From Nocardia altamirensis NBRC 108246 (lineage in GTDB: Bacteria > Actinomycetota > Actinomycetes > Mycobacteriales > Mycobacteriaceae): a DNA stretch of 64,000 nt. Each line of letters begins with the position of its first letter. Positions within the stretch are counted from its first letter, which is position 1. The position numbers were made by a program, and so were the translations under genes. The DNA is taken from positions 1-64,000 of the forward strand of contig NZ_BDAY01000002.1 in assembly GCF_001612685.1 (NCBI RefSeq), in the 5' to 3' direction. Positions 35,419-42,748 of this stretch are shown here, piece after piece. Below the pieces are notes generated by a model. That model saw nothing but the letters and a program-made list of their open reading frames with translations. It made no database searches and had not been told where the DNA came from.

Positions 35419-35472
35419 TCTCCGCGATCCGGCTCGTGCTCATGACATACACCTGTCCAGGGAGCAATCATT

Positions 35473-35562
35473 ATGTTGAGTGGCCTCTTCGATCTGGTTG
35501 GCGCGGTTACTGCGTTGTTGGAGAACCTGATCGGGCTCCTAACCTTTGGCATTGTCGGCTAG
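35473..35562 (+). CDS. 29-residue hydrophobic peptide gene with its own terminator
   Basis: ATG 35473 follows AGGGAG and opens a 29-codon frame beginning MLSGLFDLVGAVTALLENLI and ending in GIVG. It has only two charged residues (Asp7, Glu17), both acidic, and is otherwise strongly hydrophobic, so it should insert into or lie on a membrane. The stop is followed 12 nt later by a strong hairpin with a T-rich tail, so the peptide has a dedicated short transcript. It resembles in size and style the tiny acidic PorA-like channel peptides of Corynebacterium, or phenol-soluble-modulin-like peptides; both are only analogies. Confidence 0.55.
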   Translation: MLSGLFDLVGAVTALLENLIGLLTFGIVG

Positions 35563-35574
35563 TGCGTCGCGTAT

Positions 35575-35623
35575 CCCCTCGCGGTGTCCGGTTCGAATCG
35601 GGCACTCGAGGGGTTCGCATTTT
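35575..35623 (+). terminator. Rho-independent-like terminator after the 29-aa peptide
   Basis: CCCCTCG (35575-35581) pairs with CGAGGGG (35607-35613), and inside it GTGTCC pairs with GGGCAC around a 10-nt loop. TTCGCATTTT follows directly. One of the best terminators in the window. Confidence 0.7.
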
Positions 35624-35675
35624 GAGCGTGGGCTTTTCGGATTCCGGATACGCCAGACAATTGAGGAGACTCGCT

Positions 35676-35741
35676 ATGGCAGGTTTATCGAAGAAGTTTG
35701 CGACCAACGCACTCCCCGGCATCGGCGGTGTCCCGTGGTAG
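35676..35741 (+). CDS. 21-aa ORF, probably the 5-prime part of a frameshifted gene
   Basis: ATG 35676 follows a good GAGGAG ribosome binding site, but the frame stops after 21 codons (it begins MAGLSKKFATNALPGIGG and ends VPW). The next frame (35735-36229) overlaps its end and has no ribosome binding site of its own. Adding one C to the CCC run at 35732-35734 would join the two into a single 185-residue protein reading GIGGVPVVGKVIHFLPGG at the junction. The choices are a real frameshift mutation, -1 slippage, sequence error or two coupled genes. Confidence 0.5.
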   Translation: MAGLSKKFATNALPGIGGVPW

Positions 35742-36229
35742 GCAAGGTCATTCATTTCCTACCCGGCGGGTCGGCGACCGCGGTGCTCGAACCCGAGCCT
35801 GTTGCCGGCGCACGGGAACTGCGGGTGCAAGCCAGCGCTCGCGCGAGCAGTGCGGCCTATCGTGCCAGCGCCGCCTGCGCTCGAGCTGTCAACCGGGACA
35901 AGGCCATTGAGCACGCCGCGCGGGCACACGGCTCCGCCCGCGCCGCCGCGGCCGCACCCAACGCCCGCGACGCCGCATGGAACGCCTACGTCGCCGCCAA
36001 CCATGCCACCAAGGCGACCTACTACGCGGTCACCACCGCCGACGTCGCCGTCGCGATGCAGACCGCCGCCACCAGCGCGCTCGTCGCCGCGAAAGCCGCC
36101 GCGTTCGCCCCCGAGGACATCGGAGTGGCCGATGCCGCCGCAGGCGCCGAGGAGGAGGCCACCTGCGCGAGCAACGCGGCATACGGCGCACCCGAGCTTC
36201 AGGTCATCGACCGCATCGGGCGTGGCTGA
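35735..36229 (+). CDS. Ala-rich helical protein (164 aa), likely continuation of the 35676 ORF
   Basis: A 164-residue frame with about one third Ala and long helical runs (HAARAHGSARAAAAAPNARD; SALVAAKAAAFAPEDIG). The nominal GTG 35735 lies inside the preceding 21-aa ORF, so translation must arise by coupling or frameshift. Strong coding character (GC-rich third positions, ordered alternation of charged and Ala residues) continues to the stop. No domain is recognised; no signal peptide. It ends 90 bp before the GH1 gene. Confidence 0.5.
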   Translation: MVGKVIHFLPGGSATAVLEPEPVAGARELRVQASARASSAAYRASAACARAVNRDKAIEHAARAHGSARAAAAAPNARDAAWNAYVAANHATKATYYAVTTADVAVAMQTAATSALVAAKAAAFAPEDIGVADAAAGAEEEATCASNAAYGAPELQVIDRIGRG

Positions 36230-36319
36230 CGGCAGTGTCGCCGTCGGTTCTGCTTCGGACTCGCCACGGGAACCGTCGATGCGAGAAATTCAGCTATCGG
36301 CCGGTTATGTTCGGCGATC

Positions 36320-37711
36320 ATGCGCACATGCACTCGCCGGGCCGCGGTGGCGTTCGCGGCCACGATGGCTGCGCTGCTGGTGCCCGGGGTGGCCGTCGCC
36401 GTCCCGCCGGGGCCGGCGGCGGGTGACCTCGCGTTCGGGCGCGACTTCCTGTGGGGGGTGGCCGCCTCCGGCTTCCAGTCGGAAGGCTATGCGCCCGATA
36501 GCAATTGGCGACGGTATGCCGAGACGCATGCGCTCGGCGCCGAGGACTACGGCAACTCGGTCGACTTCTTTCACCAGTACGCCTCCGACATCGAGCTGGC
36601 CAGGCAGCTCGGTGTCAAGGTGTTCCGGATCGGCATCGAGTGGGCCCGGTTACAGCCGAACAACCGGCTCGAATGGGACGCCAAGGGTTTCGAGTTCTAC
36701 GAGAAGGTGATCGGCACGATCGTCGCGGCGGGCATGAGCCCGATGCTCACCCTCGATCACTGGGTGTACCCGGGATGGGCGTGCAAGCGCACCGACGCCG
36801 CGGGTGTCCCGTGTCCCGACGGCTGGAACCATCCGGACATGGTGAACGACTGGATGGCCAATATGGAAAAGGTCGTCACGCGCTTCGCCTATCGAAAACC
36901 GTTGTGGGTCACCATCAATGAGCCCGTCGCGTACATCATGCACGAGGTCAGGCACAACGGCACCGATCAGGCGTTGATGGAAGACCGGATTGCCGAGGCG
37001 CACAACCGGATCTACGACTTCATCCACCGCGTGCAGCCCGGCGCGAAGGTGACCAGCAACATGGGTTACGTTGCGGGTGAGGACGACAAGGCCAACGGCG
37101 GCGTGATCGAGAAGATCCGCGCCAAGCTCGATTACATCGGCCTCGACTACTACTTCGGCTTCGAACCGCCGAAGACGCAGCCGATCGCCACCGTGCGTTC
37201 CATCGCCGCGGTCGGTGACCCGGGCATGTGGAACCTGCCGCTGCGCACCGAGGGTATCTATTATGCGCTGCAACGTTATTGGAACCTCTTCGGGAAGAAC
37301 AAGGAGATGCCGATCTACATCGTCGAGAACGGCATGCCGACCGCGGACGGTGACGACGGCGCGCAGAGCAAAGACTGCGCAAACCATGAGGGTCGCTATA
37401 CCCGCAGCTGCCATCTGCTCGACACGCTGTACTGGATTCATCGCGCCAAGGCCGAGGGCATGCCCATCGTCGGCTACAACTACTGGAGCATCACCGACAA
37501 CTACGAGTGGGGCAGCTACAGCCCGCGTTTCGGCCTCTACACCGTCGATGTGCTGAAGGATCCGACGCTGGCTCGCCGTCCCACCGACGCCGTTGCCACC
37601 TACCAGGCCGTGATCGGCGCGGGTGGCCTCCCCCCTGGTTATCGCCCACGCCCGCCCGCGCCATGTGAGCTCGTCGACCCGCCCGCGAGCTGCGATAGAC
37701 CGGTGTCCTAG
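36320..37711 (+). CDS. Secreted glycoside hydrolase family 1 enzyme (beta-glucosidase-like)
   Basis: A 463-residue exported TIM-barrel glycosidase. Residues 1-28 form a Sec-type signal peptide (RAAVAFAATMAALLVPGVAV). The acid/base Glu201 lies in VTINEPVAY and the nucleophile Glu336 in YIVENGMP, both canonical for GH1. Substrate-binding Trp near the end (GYNYWSITDNYEWG) is also kept. GH1 enzymes are usually cytoplasmic in bacteria, so export is notable. It would cleave beta-glycosides outside the membrane. Four Cys near the middle and two near the end may form disulfides. Confidence 0.9.
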   Translation: MRTCTRRAAVAFAATMAALLVPGVAVAVPPGPAAGDLAFGRDFLWGVAASGFQSEGYAPDSNWRRYAETHALGAEDYGNSVDFFHQYASDIELARQLGVKVFRIGIEWARLQPNNRLEWDAKGFEFYEKVIGTIVAAGMSPMLTLDHWVYPGWACKRTDAAGVPCPDGWNHPDMVNDWMANMEKVVTRFAYRKPLWVTINEPVAYIMHEVRHNGTDQALMEDRIAEAHNRIYDFIHRVQPGAKVTSNMGYVAGEDDKANGGVIEKIRAKLDYIGLDYYFGFEPPKTQPIATVRSIAAVGDPGMWNLPLRTEGIYYALQRYWNLFGKNKEMPIYIVENGMPTADGDDGAQSKDCANHEGRYTRSCHLLDTLYWIHRAKAEGMPIVGYNYWSITDNYEWGSYSPRFGLYTVDVLKDPTLARRPTDAVATYQAVIGAGGLPPGYRPRPPAPCELVDPPASCDRPVS

Positions 37712-37723
37712 CGCGATTATCAG

Positions 37724-37733
37724 ACCGATCGGT
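37724..37733. promoter_or_regulatory. ACCGATCGGT palindrome upstream of the VOC gene
   Basis: A perfect 10-bp palindrome in the 120-bp spacer between the GH1 and VOC genes. The same core occurs in the TetR-linked sites at 47020 and 52096. Confidence 0.3.
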
Positions 37734-37832
37734 GTTCTGCGTTCCGTCGCCGGGCACTCTTGACAATCCACCGTACGACCGTTCGCGAAAGGTGTCGGGT
37801 GCATCCCGGCACCCGAACGTGAGGAGACAGCG

Positions 37833-38294
37833 ATGCCAATTCTCGTTCCCGGATATCACTTCGGCGTGGTCGTGGCCGATTTGGGCAAGGCGATGGACGA
37901 ACTGACCGAACTCTTGGGCCTGGAATGGTTGGAACCGATCCGCTGCGGGCGGCAGGTCTCGCCCTTCGGCGCCCCCGCGATCGGTCCGATGATGACCTTC
38001 TCCAAGCAGGGCCCGCCGTATTTCGAACTGCTGGAACAGGTTCCGAACTCGATCTGGTCCGAGACCGGCCTGCATCATGTCGGCTTCTTCGCCGACGACA
38101 CCAAGACGGAATCGCTGCGCATGTCCGAGGCGGGGTTCCCGCAGCAAGCGACGGCGACGGTGCTCGAGTCCGCCTCCGAGCCAGGCGTCTGCTACCACCG
38201 GACCACTGATGGCTTACTGGTCGAGATCGTCGAGCAATGGGTCGGTGCCCCCGCGCTCACCTACTACCTGACCGGCGCGGGCACGCCTCAGTGA
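37833..38294 (+). CDS. VOC (glyoxalase/dioxygenase-fold) family protein
   Basis: A 153-residue two-module VOC protein. Metal-ligand positions appear intact: His in PGYHFGVVV, Glu in PYFELLEQV, His in GLHHVGFFA and Glu in LLVEIVEQW. It resembles methylmalonyl-CoA-epimerase/glyoxalase-like members, so it may be an isomerase, lyase or dioxygenase. GAGGAG lies before the ATG. It stands alone between the GH1 gene and the TnpB element. Confidence 0.78.
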   Translation: MPILVPGYHFGVVVADLGKAMDELTELLGLEWLEPIRCGRQVSPFGAPAIGPMMTFSKQGPPYFELLEQVPNSIWSETGLHHVGFFADDTKTESLRMSEAGFPQQATATVLESASEPGVCYHRTTDGLLVEIVEQWVGAPALTYYLTGAGTPQ

Positions 38295-38401
38295 GCGTCC
38301 GAGAACCCTCTGGTGGTTGTTGTGTGGCGTTCGAGATTTGAGCCAACTTCTAGTTCATTGACGCTCGTTGTTGTCGGTGGCTTGTGCCACGCTCTGTTGT
38401 G

Positions 38402-39838
38402 ATGAGTCGCCACACCGCCTTTCGGTACTGTCTCGACCCCACCGTCGAGCAGCAGCAGGCACTCGTCCGCCATGTCGGCGCAGCGCGGTTTGCGTTCAAC
38501 AAGTCTCTTCATTTGGTGCAAACCGCGCTCGATCAACGCAAAACCGATCCTGATCGGCCAGTGCCGTGGACCGGATTCAGCCTCATCAACGCCTTCAACG
38601 AGTGGAAGAAAACCGAGGCGGCGGGCCGAGTGATCACCGTCGATCCGGACGGGGTCGCCGAGATCAAGGTGACCGGCCTGGCATGGCGCAACGAAGTATG
38701 CCAGCAGGTATTCGAAGAAGCCGCCGTCGACTGCGGCCGCGCCCTGACTGCCTTCTCCGACTCCCGCACCGGCAAACGCCGAGGCAAGAAGGTCGGATTC
38801 CCGAGATTCAAGAAGAAGAACACCACCACACCGTCGTTTCGGATACGCAACAAAACCGCCAGATCCGGGCGCACGGCGATCCGTGTCGGTGACAACGGGA
38901 TTGCTCGATCGGTGACCTTGCCCGGTCTGGGAACCATACGGGTGCGAGAGGACACCCGCCGCCTGCGGCGCCTACTCGCGAACGGACGCGCGAAAATCCT
39001 CTACACCACCATCACCTGTAAGGCCGGTCGCTGGCAGATCAGCGTGACCATCCAGGCCGCCGACCTGCACCCCACTCGCCACCATGCGCCCCGTCCGGCC
39101 GACGATGACAGTGGTTGGGTGGGGATCGACCTCGGGCTTTCGGCGTTCCTGGTCGCCGCCACCGCCGACGGCAGCGAACTAGCACGGGTCGACAACCCAC
39201 CCAAACCCCTGAATAGCAGGTTGCGCAAGCAGCGACGGCTGGCGAAAGCGTTGTCTCGCAAGCAGAAAGGATCCATCAACCGCAAAGCCGCTGCCGCCGC
39301 GCTGGGCCGCCATCATCACCATATCGCCAATATTCGCCGTCACTTCCTGCATCAGGTCATCAACCGGCTGGTCAACACCCACGACCGGCTGGTCATCGAG
39401 GACCTGAATGTGGCAGGCATGCTCGGCAACCACCATCTCGCACGCGCGATCAGCGATGCCGGATGGGCTGAGTTCGCGCGCATGTTGCGTTACAAACAAC
39501 AGTGGCGCAGCGGCACCATCAGCACCGCCGACCGCTGGTACCCATCGAGCAAACGCTGCTCAGCGTGTACAGCAGTGAACACTGGGCTGGCCCTCGCGGA
39601 TCGGATGTTCGCCTGCGGGTGTGGGTTTCGCGCCGACCGTGACCACAACGCAGCGGTCAACCTCGCGGCGTGGCCGTCGATCCCTCCTGAAGACTCTCCT
39701 CGATCCCCGGACCCCCAAGCAGGAGGCCGGGTTACCAATGCTCGCCGACGGGAAGGCACTGACCGACACCCTCACGGTGCCGGTGAAACCGGCCCGAACG
39801 ACGCGAGAACCGACGTTCACGCCACGCAGGTGGCGTGA
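38402..39838 (+). CDS. tnpB: TnpB RNA-guided nuclease of an IS1341/IS605-type element
   Basis: A 478-residue TnpB. The RuvC active site is intact: Asp243 in GIDLGLSAF, Glu333 in VIEDLNVAGM and Asp414 in DRDHNAAVN. The zinc finger has Cys386/389 and Cys405/407. The N-terminal helix-turn-helix-like OrfB region (AFRYCLDPTVEQQQALVRH) is present. The gene has no TnpA partner, so the element is of the IS1341 kind or has lost it. The C-terminal 50 residues are Pro/Gly/Arg-rich and overlap the predicted omega-RNA. TnpB cuts donor DNA under RNA guidance and helps keep the element. Confidence 0.92.
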   Translation: MSRHTAFRYCLDPTVEQQQALVRHVGAARFAFNKSLHLVQTALDQRKTDPDRPVPWTGFSLINAFNEWKKTEAAGRVITVDPDGVAEIKVTGLAWRNEVCQQVFEEAAVDCGRALTAFSDSRTGKRRGKKVGFPRFKKKNTTTPSFRIRNKTARSGRTAIRVGDNGIARSVTLPGLGTIRVREDTRRLRRLLANGRAKILYTTITCKAGRWQISVTIQAADLHPTRHHAPRPADDDSGWVGIDLGLSAFLVAATADGSELARVDNPPKPLNSRLRKQRRLAKALSRKQKGSINRKAAAAALGRHHHHIANIRRHFLHQVINRLVNTHDRLVIEDLNVAGMLGNHHLARAISDAGWAEFARMLRYKQQWRSGTISTADRWYPSSKRCSACTAVNTGLALADRMFACGCGFRADRDHNAAVNLAAWPSIPPEDSPRSPDPQAGGRVTNARRREGTDRHPHGAGETGPNDARTDVHATQVA

Positions 39839-39886
39839 GCCGACGACGCCCGAGAAGGGCGGTGCCTGATACCCGTCAAGGAATTC
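39780..39886 (+). ncRNA. Predicted omega-RNA (reRNA) scaffold at the 3-prime end of tnpB
   Basis: The stretch at the end of tnpB holds two tight hairpins, CACGCCAC-gcag-GTGGCGTG (39818-39837, covering the stop codon) and CGCCC-gagaa-GGGCG (39847-39861). A conserved-looking GTCAAGGAATTC tail (39875-39886) follows. This is where omega-RNA scaffolds of TnpB elements lie, and the guide would begin just after about 39886. Exact ends are not known from sequence alone. Confidence 0.45.
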
Positions 39887-39896
39887 AGACACGCTG

Positions 39897-40271
39897 TCAG
39901 GACGCCTGACTGCCTGCGAGCAGCACCGCGACCAGCGCCACCGCGCCGGGCAGCGCCTGGACCAGCAGGATGCGGCGGCTCGCGGTGGCGGCGCCATAGC
40001 AACCCGCGACGACGACGCAGGTGGTGAAGAAGATCATCGCGGCCCGGCCGACCGGGTCCGACGCGATCAGACCCCAGATCAGCCCGGCCGCAAGGAAACC
40101 GTTGTACAGGCCCTGATTCGCGGCGAGAACCTTTGTCTGCTCGGCGAATTCGACGGTGCTGCCGAAGGCGGCCCGCACCCGCGGCGTCGTCCAGAGGAAC
40201 ATCTCCATGATCAGGATGTAGACGTGCAGTGCCGCCACCAACCCGACCAGAATCTCGGCCACCACCCGCAC
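39897..40271 (-). CDS. DUF1304 family membrane protein
   Basis: A 124-residue protein with four predicted membrane helices. VVAEILVGLVAALHVYILIM is the usual first helix of the family and LAANQGLYNGFLAAGLIWGL is its signature second loop and helix. Function is unknown for the family. Several GTG codons (40271, 40265, 40262) could start it; 40271 is chosen because AGGAAG precedes it. Its stop is 10 bp from the TnpB element boundary. Confidence 0.8.
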   Translation of the reverse strand: MRVVAEILVGLVAALHVYILIMEMFLWTTPRVRAAFGSTVEFAEQTKVLAANQGLYNGFLAAGLIWGLIASDPVGRAAMIFFTTCVVVAGCYGAATASRRILLVQALPGAVALVAVLLAGSQAS

Positions 40272-40371
40272 GATCGACTCGCTTCCTGGCGCGCTTGCCG
40301 GGGCAGGCCCGGATTTGTTGCCTCGAAGGATGACAGAGGACCGGTCACGCGGGGCGCAGACGCGCAGGCGG

Positions 40372-40406
40372 GCAACAAAAACGGGATGCCCGTGTGGGCA
40401 TCCCGT
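40372..40406 (-). terminator. Rho-independent terminator of the L,D-transpeptidase gene
   Basis: On the minus strand ACGGGATGCCC and GGGCATCCCGT form an 11-bp perfect stem with a 4-nt loop, followed by TTTTGTTG. It begins about 22 nt after the transpeptidase stop. Confidence 0.8.
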
Positions 40407-40428
40407 GTTTGAAGGCGGACTTAACAGC

Positions 40429-40986
40429 TCATTCCACGACCTGAACGATGTCGCCGGGCTCGAGCCAGTTGAAGGTCTGCTCCGCGGCATCGGGGTTCAT
40501 CCGAATGCAGCCGTGCGACATCGAGTCCAGCGGTCCGATGTGGGTGGCGATGTCACCGTCGAAGAAGACGGCGAACTCCATCGGAGCGTTGTGCATCGTG
40601 CTCCAGAAGTGCCTGCGCTTGAAGTCGACGTCGAAGACTCCGACATGGCTCTCGTACCCAGGCCTGCCGATCTCGATCGGCTGCGGGCCATAGGTGGTCT
40701 TGCCGTTGTCCATCAGCCACACCTGCTTGGTCGACAGCCGCATGCACGCCCGCGCCTTCGAGGCGGTGCACGGTGCGAGGACCGGGGCGGGCGGCGGCGG
40801 CTTGACGAGCGCGGGGGTGCCGAAGTCCGGACCGACCGGCACCTCCGGACCGCCCGGCCACAGCGGGCCGCCAGGCCATAGCGGCTCGGCCTGAGCGGTG
40901 ACCGTCATCGTGAGTCCGGCTGCCGCGGCAGCGACCAGCACCACGACTCTCGCCGACCATTTTCTCAAGCGGTTGCTGTTCTTCAA
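40429..40986 (-). CDS. Secreted L,D-transpeptidase (YkuD domain only)
   Basis: A 185-residue exported protein: signal peptide 1-33 ending AQA, a short repeat-like PLWPGGPLWPGG linker, then a YkuD domain. The active site is HIGPLDSMSHGCIRMN with His149, His158 and nucleophile Cys160. It lacks the Ig-like domains of the first Ldt and resembles the small secreted Ldt proteins of mycolata. It should catalyse 3-3 peptidoglycan cross-linking or attach proteins to the wall. TTG 40986 is chosen because AGAGG lies about 8 nt upstream. Confidence 0.85.
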   Translation of the reverse strand: MKNSNRLRKWSARVVVLVAAAAAGLTMTVTAQAEPLWPGGPLWPGGPEVPVGPDFGTPALVKPPPPAPVLAPCTASKARACMRLSTKQVWLMDNGKTTYGPQPIEIGRPGYESHVGVFDVDFKRRHFWSTMHNAPMEFAVFFDGDIATHIGPLDSMSHGCIRMNPDAAEQTFNWLEPGDIVQVVE

Positions 40987-41136
40987 ATTACCGACCTCTC
41001 TTCGCCTTGCCGCCACACTGCGTATCGAAATGCCAGGGGGATAGGAGTACCTCATCGCATAACGCCGTAGAAATTCGAGGTGGTGCGATCATTGCGGACG
41101 CCGCGCGTATGGTCAATCGCGGCGCGCGAAACTTAA

Positions 41137-42612
41137 CTATCCGAACAATCCGCCGCGGTTCTGTCCGGCCTGCTGGCCGCCGCCGGTGCCGCCGAGCAAT
41201 CCGCCGGGCGGCAGCTCCGATGGCTGCACGATGACAAAGCCGCGACCCGAGAACGACAGCGTCAAGCCCTCGCCGGTGCTGCGGCCGATCAGCCTGCCGA
41301 GGCCGAACGAATCGTTGCGCTTGATCCCGGTCTGCAGGCTCGACGACCAGGCCACTGCCGCTTGCGGATCCGCGTAGGTCGGCTGATCGACGTTGAGCAC
41401 CACCGGCGAGCCGTGCGTGGTGATGGCGATCCGGCCGCGTCCGGTGAAGACGCAGTTGAACAGGCCCGCGTTGCTCGCGACGCCTGCGGCGCCCTGGACC
41501 CGCTGGATGTTGTAGGACAGCGAGGTGTCGAAGGCGAGCACGTTGGAGCCGTTGATGGTGAGGCCGTCGGTGCCGTCGAGATCGATGAGGTGCACGTCGG
41601 CGGCGCTGTCGGCGAGGAACAGATCGCCACGGCCGGATACGTTCATCAACGGAACGCCCTCGCCGGTGAGCCGCTGCTGGATCGCCCGGCCGATGCCGCC
41701 CGAGCCGAGCGCCTTGAACTGCATGTCGCCTTGGTAGGCGACCATCGATCCGGCGCGCGCCATGACCTCGCCGTTGACGGCGACCTTGACCATCTTGCTG
41801 CCTTGTTTCTGGATGCCGACCCCGTTCACTTCGGCGTGGCTCGGGTTGAAGAGATCGCTCTGCATCGGCAGTGCTCCTTGCTGAGGTGATGGTGCCGCGG
41901 CGGGCGGTGAATAGGCGGGTGCCGATGGGTATGCGGGGGGCTGCTGCTGGTACGGAGGTGACGGTGGCGGATATGCCGGGGGTTGGGGTGAATATCCTTG
42001 CGCTGCAGGCGGATACGCGGGTGGCGCGGCGGGGTACGCGGGCGGCGCAGAGGGATATCCAGGCGGCGCGGCGGCAGGCGGCGCAGGTGGCGCGGCGGCG
42101 GGCGGCGCGGCAGGCTCGTCGTCGATGTTGACGCCGAACGCCGTCGCGATACCGGCCAGGCCGTTGTCGTACCCCTGGCCGACCGCGCGCACCTTCCACG
42201 CGTCGCCGCGCCGGTAGATCTCCACGCAGACGACCGCCGTCTCGGTGGTCAGGCCCGACATCGGGAAAGTCAGTGCCCCCGAGTCCGATCCGATGGTGGC
42301 CTGCAGCGAGTCGACCCCCGCGAAGGTGGGCGGCCCGCTGCCGTCGAGGCTCGCGGTGACCACCACCTTGTCGACGCCTGCGGGTAGCGCGCTGGTCTGC
42401 ACGTCCACCATGTCGCCGCGGCCGCTGCCGTGCCGATAGGTGACTCCCGGCCCGACCGGCTGGTTGAAGAAGACGAAGTCGGCATCGGAGCGAACTTTCC
42501 CGTCCGGGCCGAGGAGCAGCGCCGAAACGTCCACTCCCACGGTGCTGGCGACGGTGACCGTCATCCGATCGGCGGGGGCAGGTCGGTTCTCGCCGCGGGC
42601 AAGCGTGGTCAT
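41137..42612 (-). CDS. TerD domain fused to an AIM24-like domain
   Basis: A 491-residue two-domain protein. Residues 1-165 form a TerD (tellurite/stress) domain with FNQPVGPGVTYRHGSG and VCVEIYRRGDAWKVRAVGQG. A Pro/Ala/Tyr-rich linker (about 170-245) follows. Residues about 250-470 are an AIM24-like beta-rich domain (GSMVAYQGDMQFKALG; GLFNCVFTGRGRIAITTHG). Members of each family occur separately, often in stress or membrane-associated loci. The fusion may tether a Ca-binding TerD module to an AIM24 scaffold. Cytoplasmic by lack of signal. Confidence 0.82.
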   Translation of the reverse strand: MTTLARGENRPAPADRMTVTVASTVGVDVSALLLGPDGKVRSDADFVFFNQPVGPGVTYRHGSGRGDMVDVQTSALPAGVDKVVVTASLDGSGPPTFAGVDSLQATIGSDSGALTFPMSGLTTETAVVCVEIYRRGDAWKVRAVGQGYDNGLAGIATAFGVNIDDEPAAPPAAAPPAPPAAAPPGYPSAPPAYPAAPPAYPPAAQGYSPQPPAYPPPSPPYQQQPPAYPSAPAYSPPAAAPSPQQGALPMQSDLFNPSHAEVNGVGIQKQGSKMVKVAVNGEVMARAGSMVAYQGDMQFKALGSGGIGRAIQQRLTGEGVPLMNVSGRGDLFLADSAADVHLIDLDGTDGLTINGSNVLAFDTSLSYNIQRVQGAAGVASNAGLFNCVFTGRGRIAITTHGSPVVLNVDQPTYADPQAAVAWSSSLQTGIKRNDSFGLGRLIGRSTGEGLTLSFSGRGFVIVQPSELPPGGLLGGTGGGQQAGQNRGGLFG

Positions 42613-42748
42613 CGCGGACCACCCCTGCCGTCGGCGATCAGGCCGAATGACATGCGATTCACGGGATCAAGTGTGTCCCGAGACCCGGCCGCGCGCCACT
42701 GTCTGGGGCGCGCGCCGCGTCGAATTGTGCATCGGCCGTCGCCCGTGC

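Noticed and set aside
35575-35613. GGTTCGAATC resembling a tRNA T-loop
   Set aside because: The bases around it form a single long hairpin, not a cloverleaf, and no acceptor or anticodon stem could be drawn; it is better read as a terminator.
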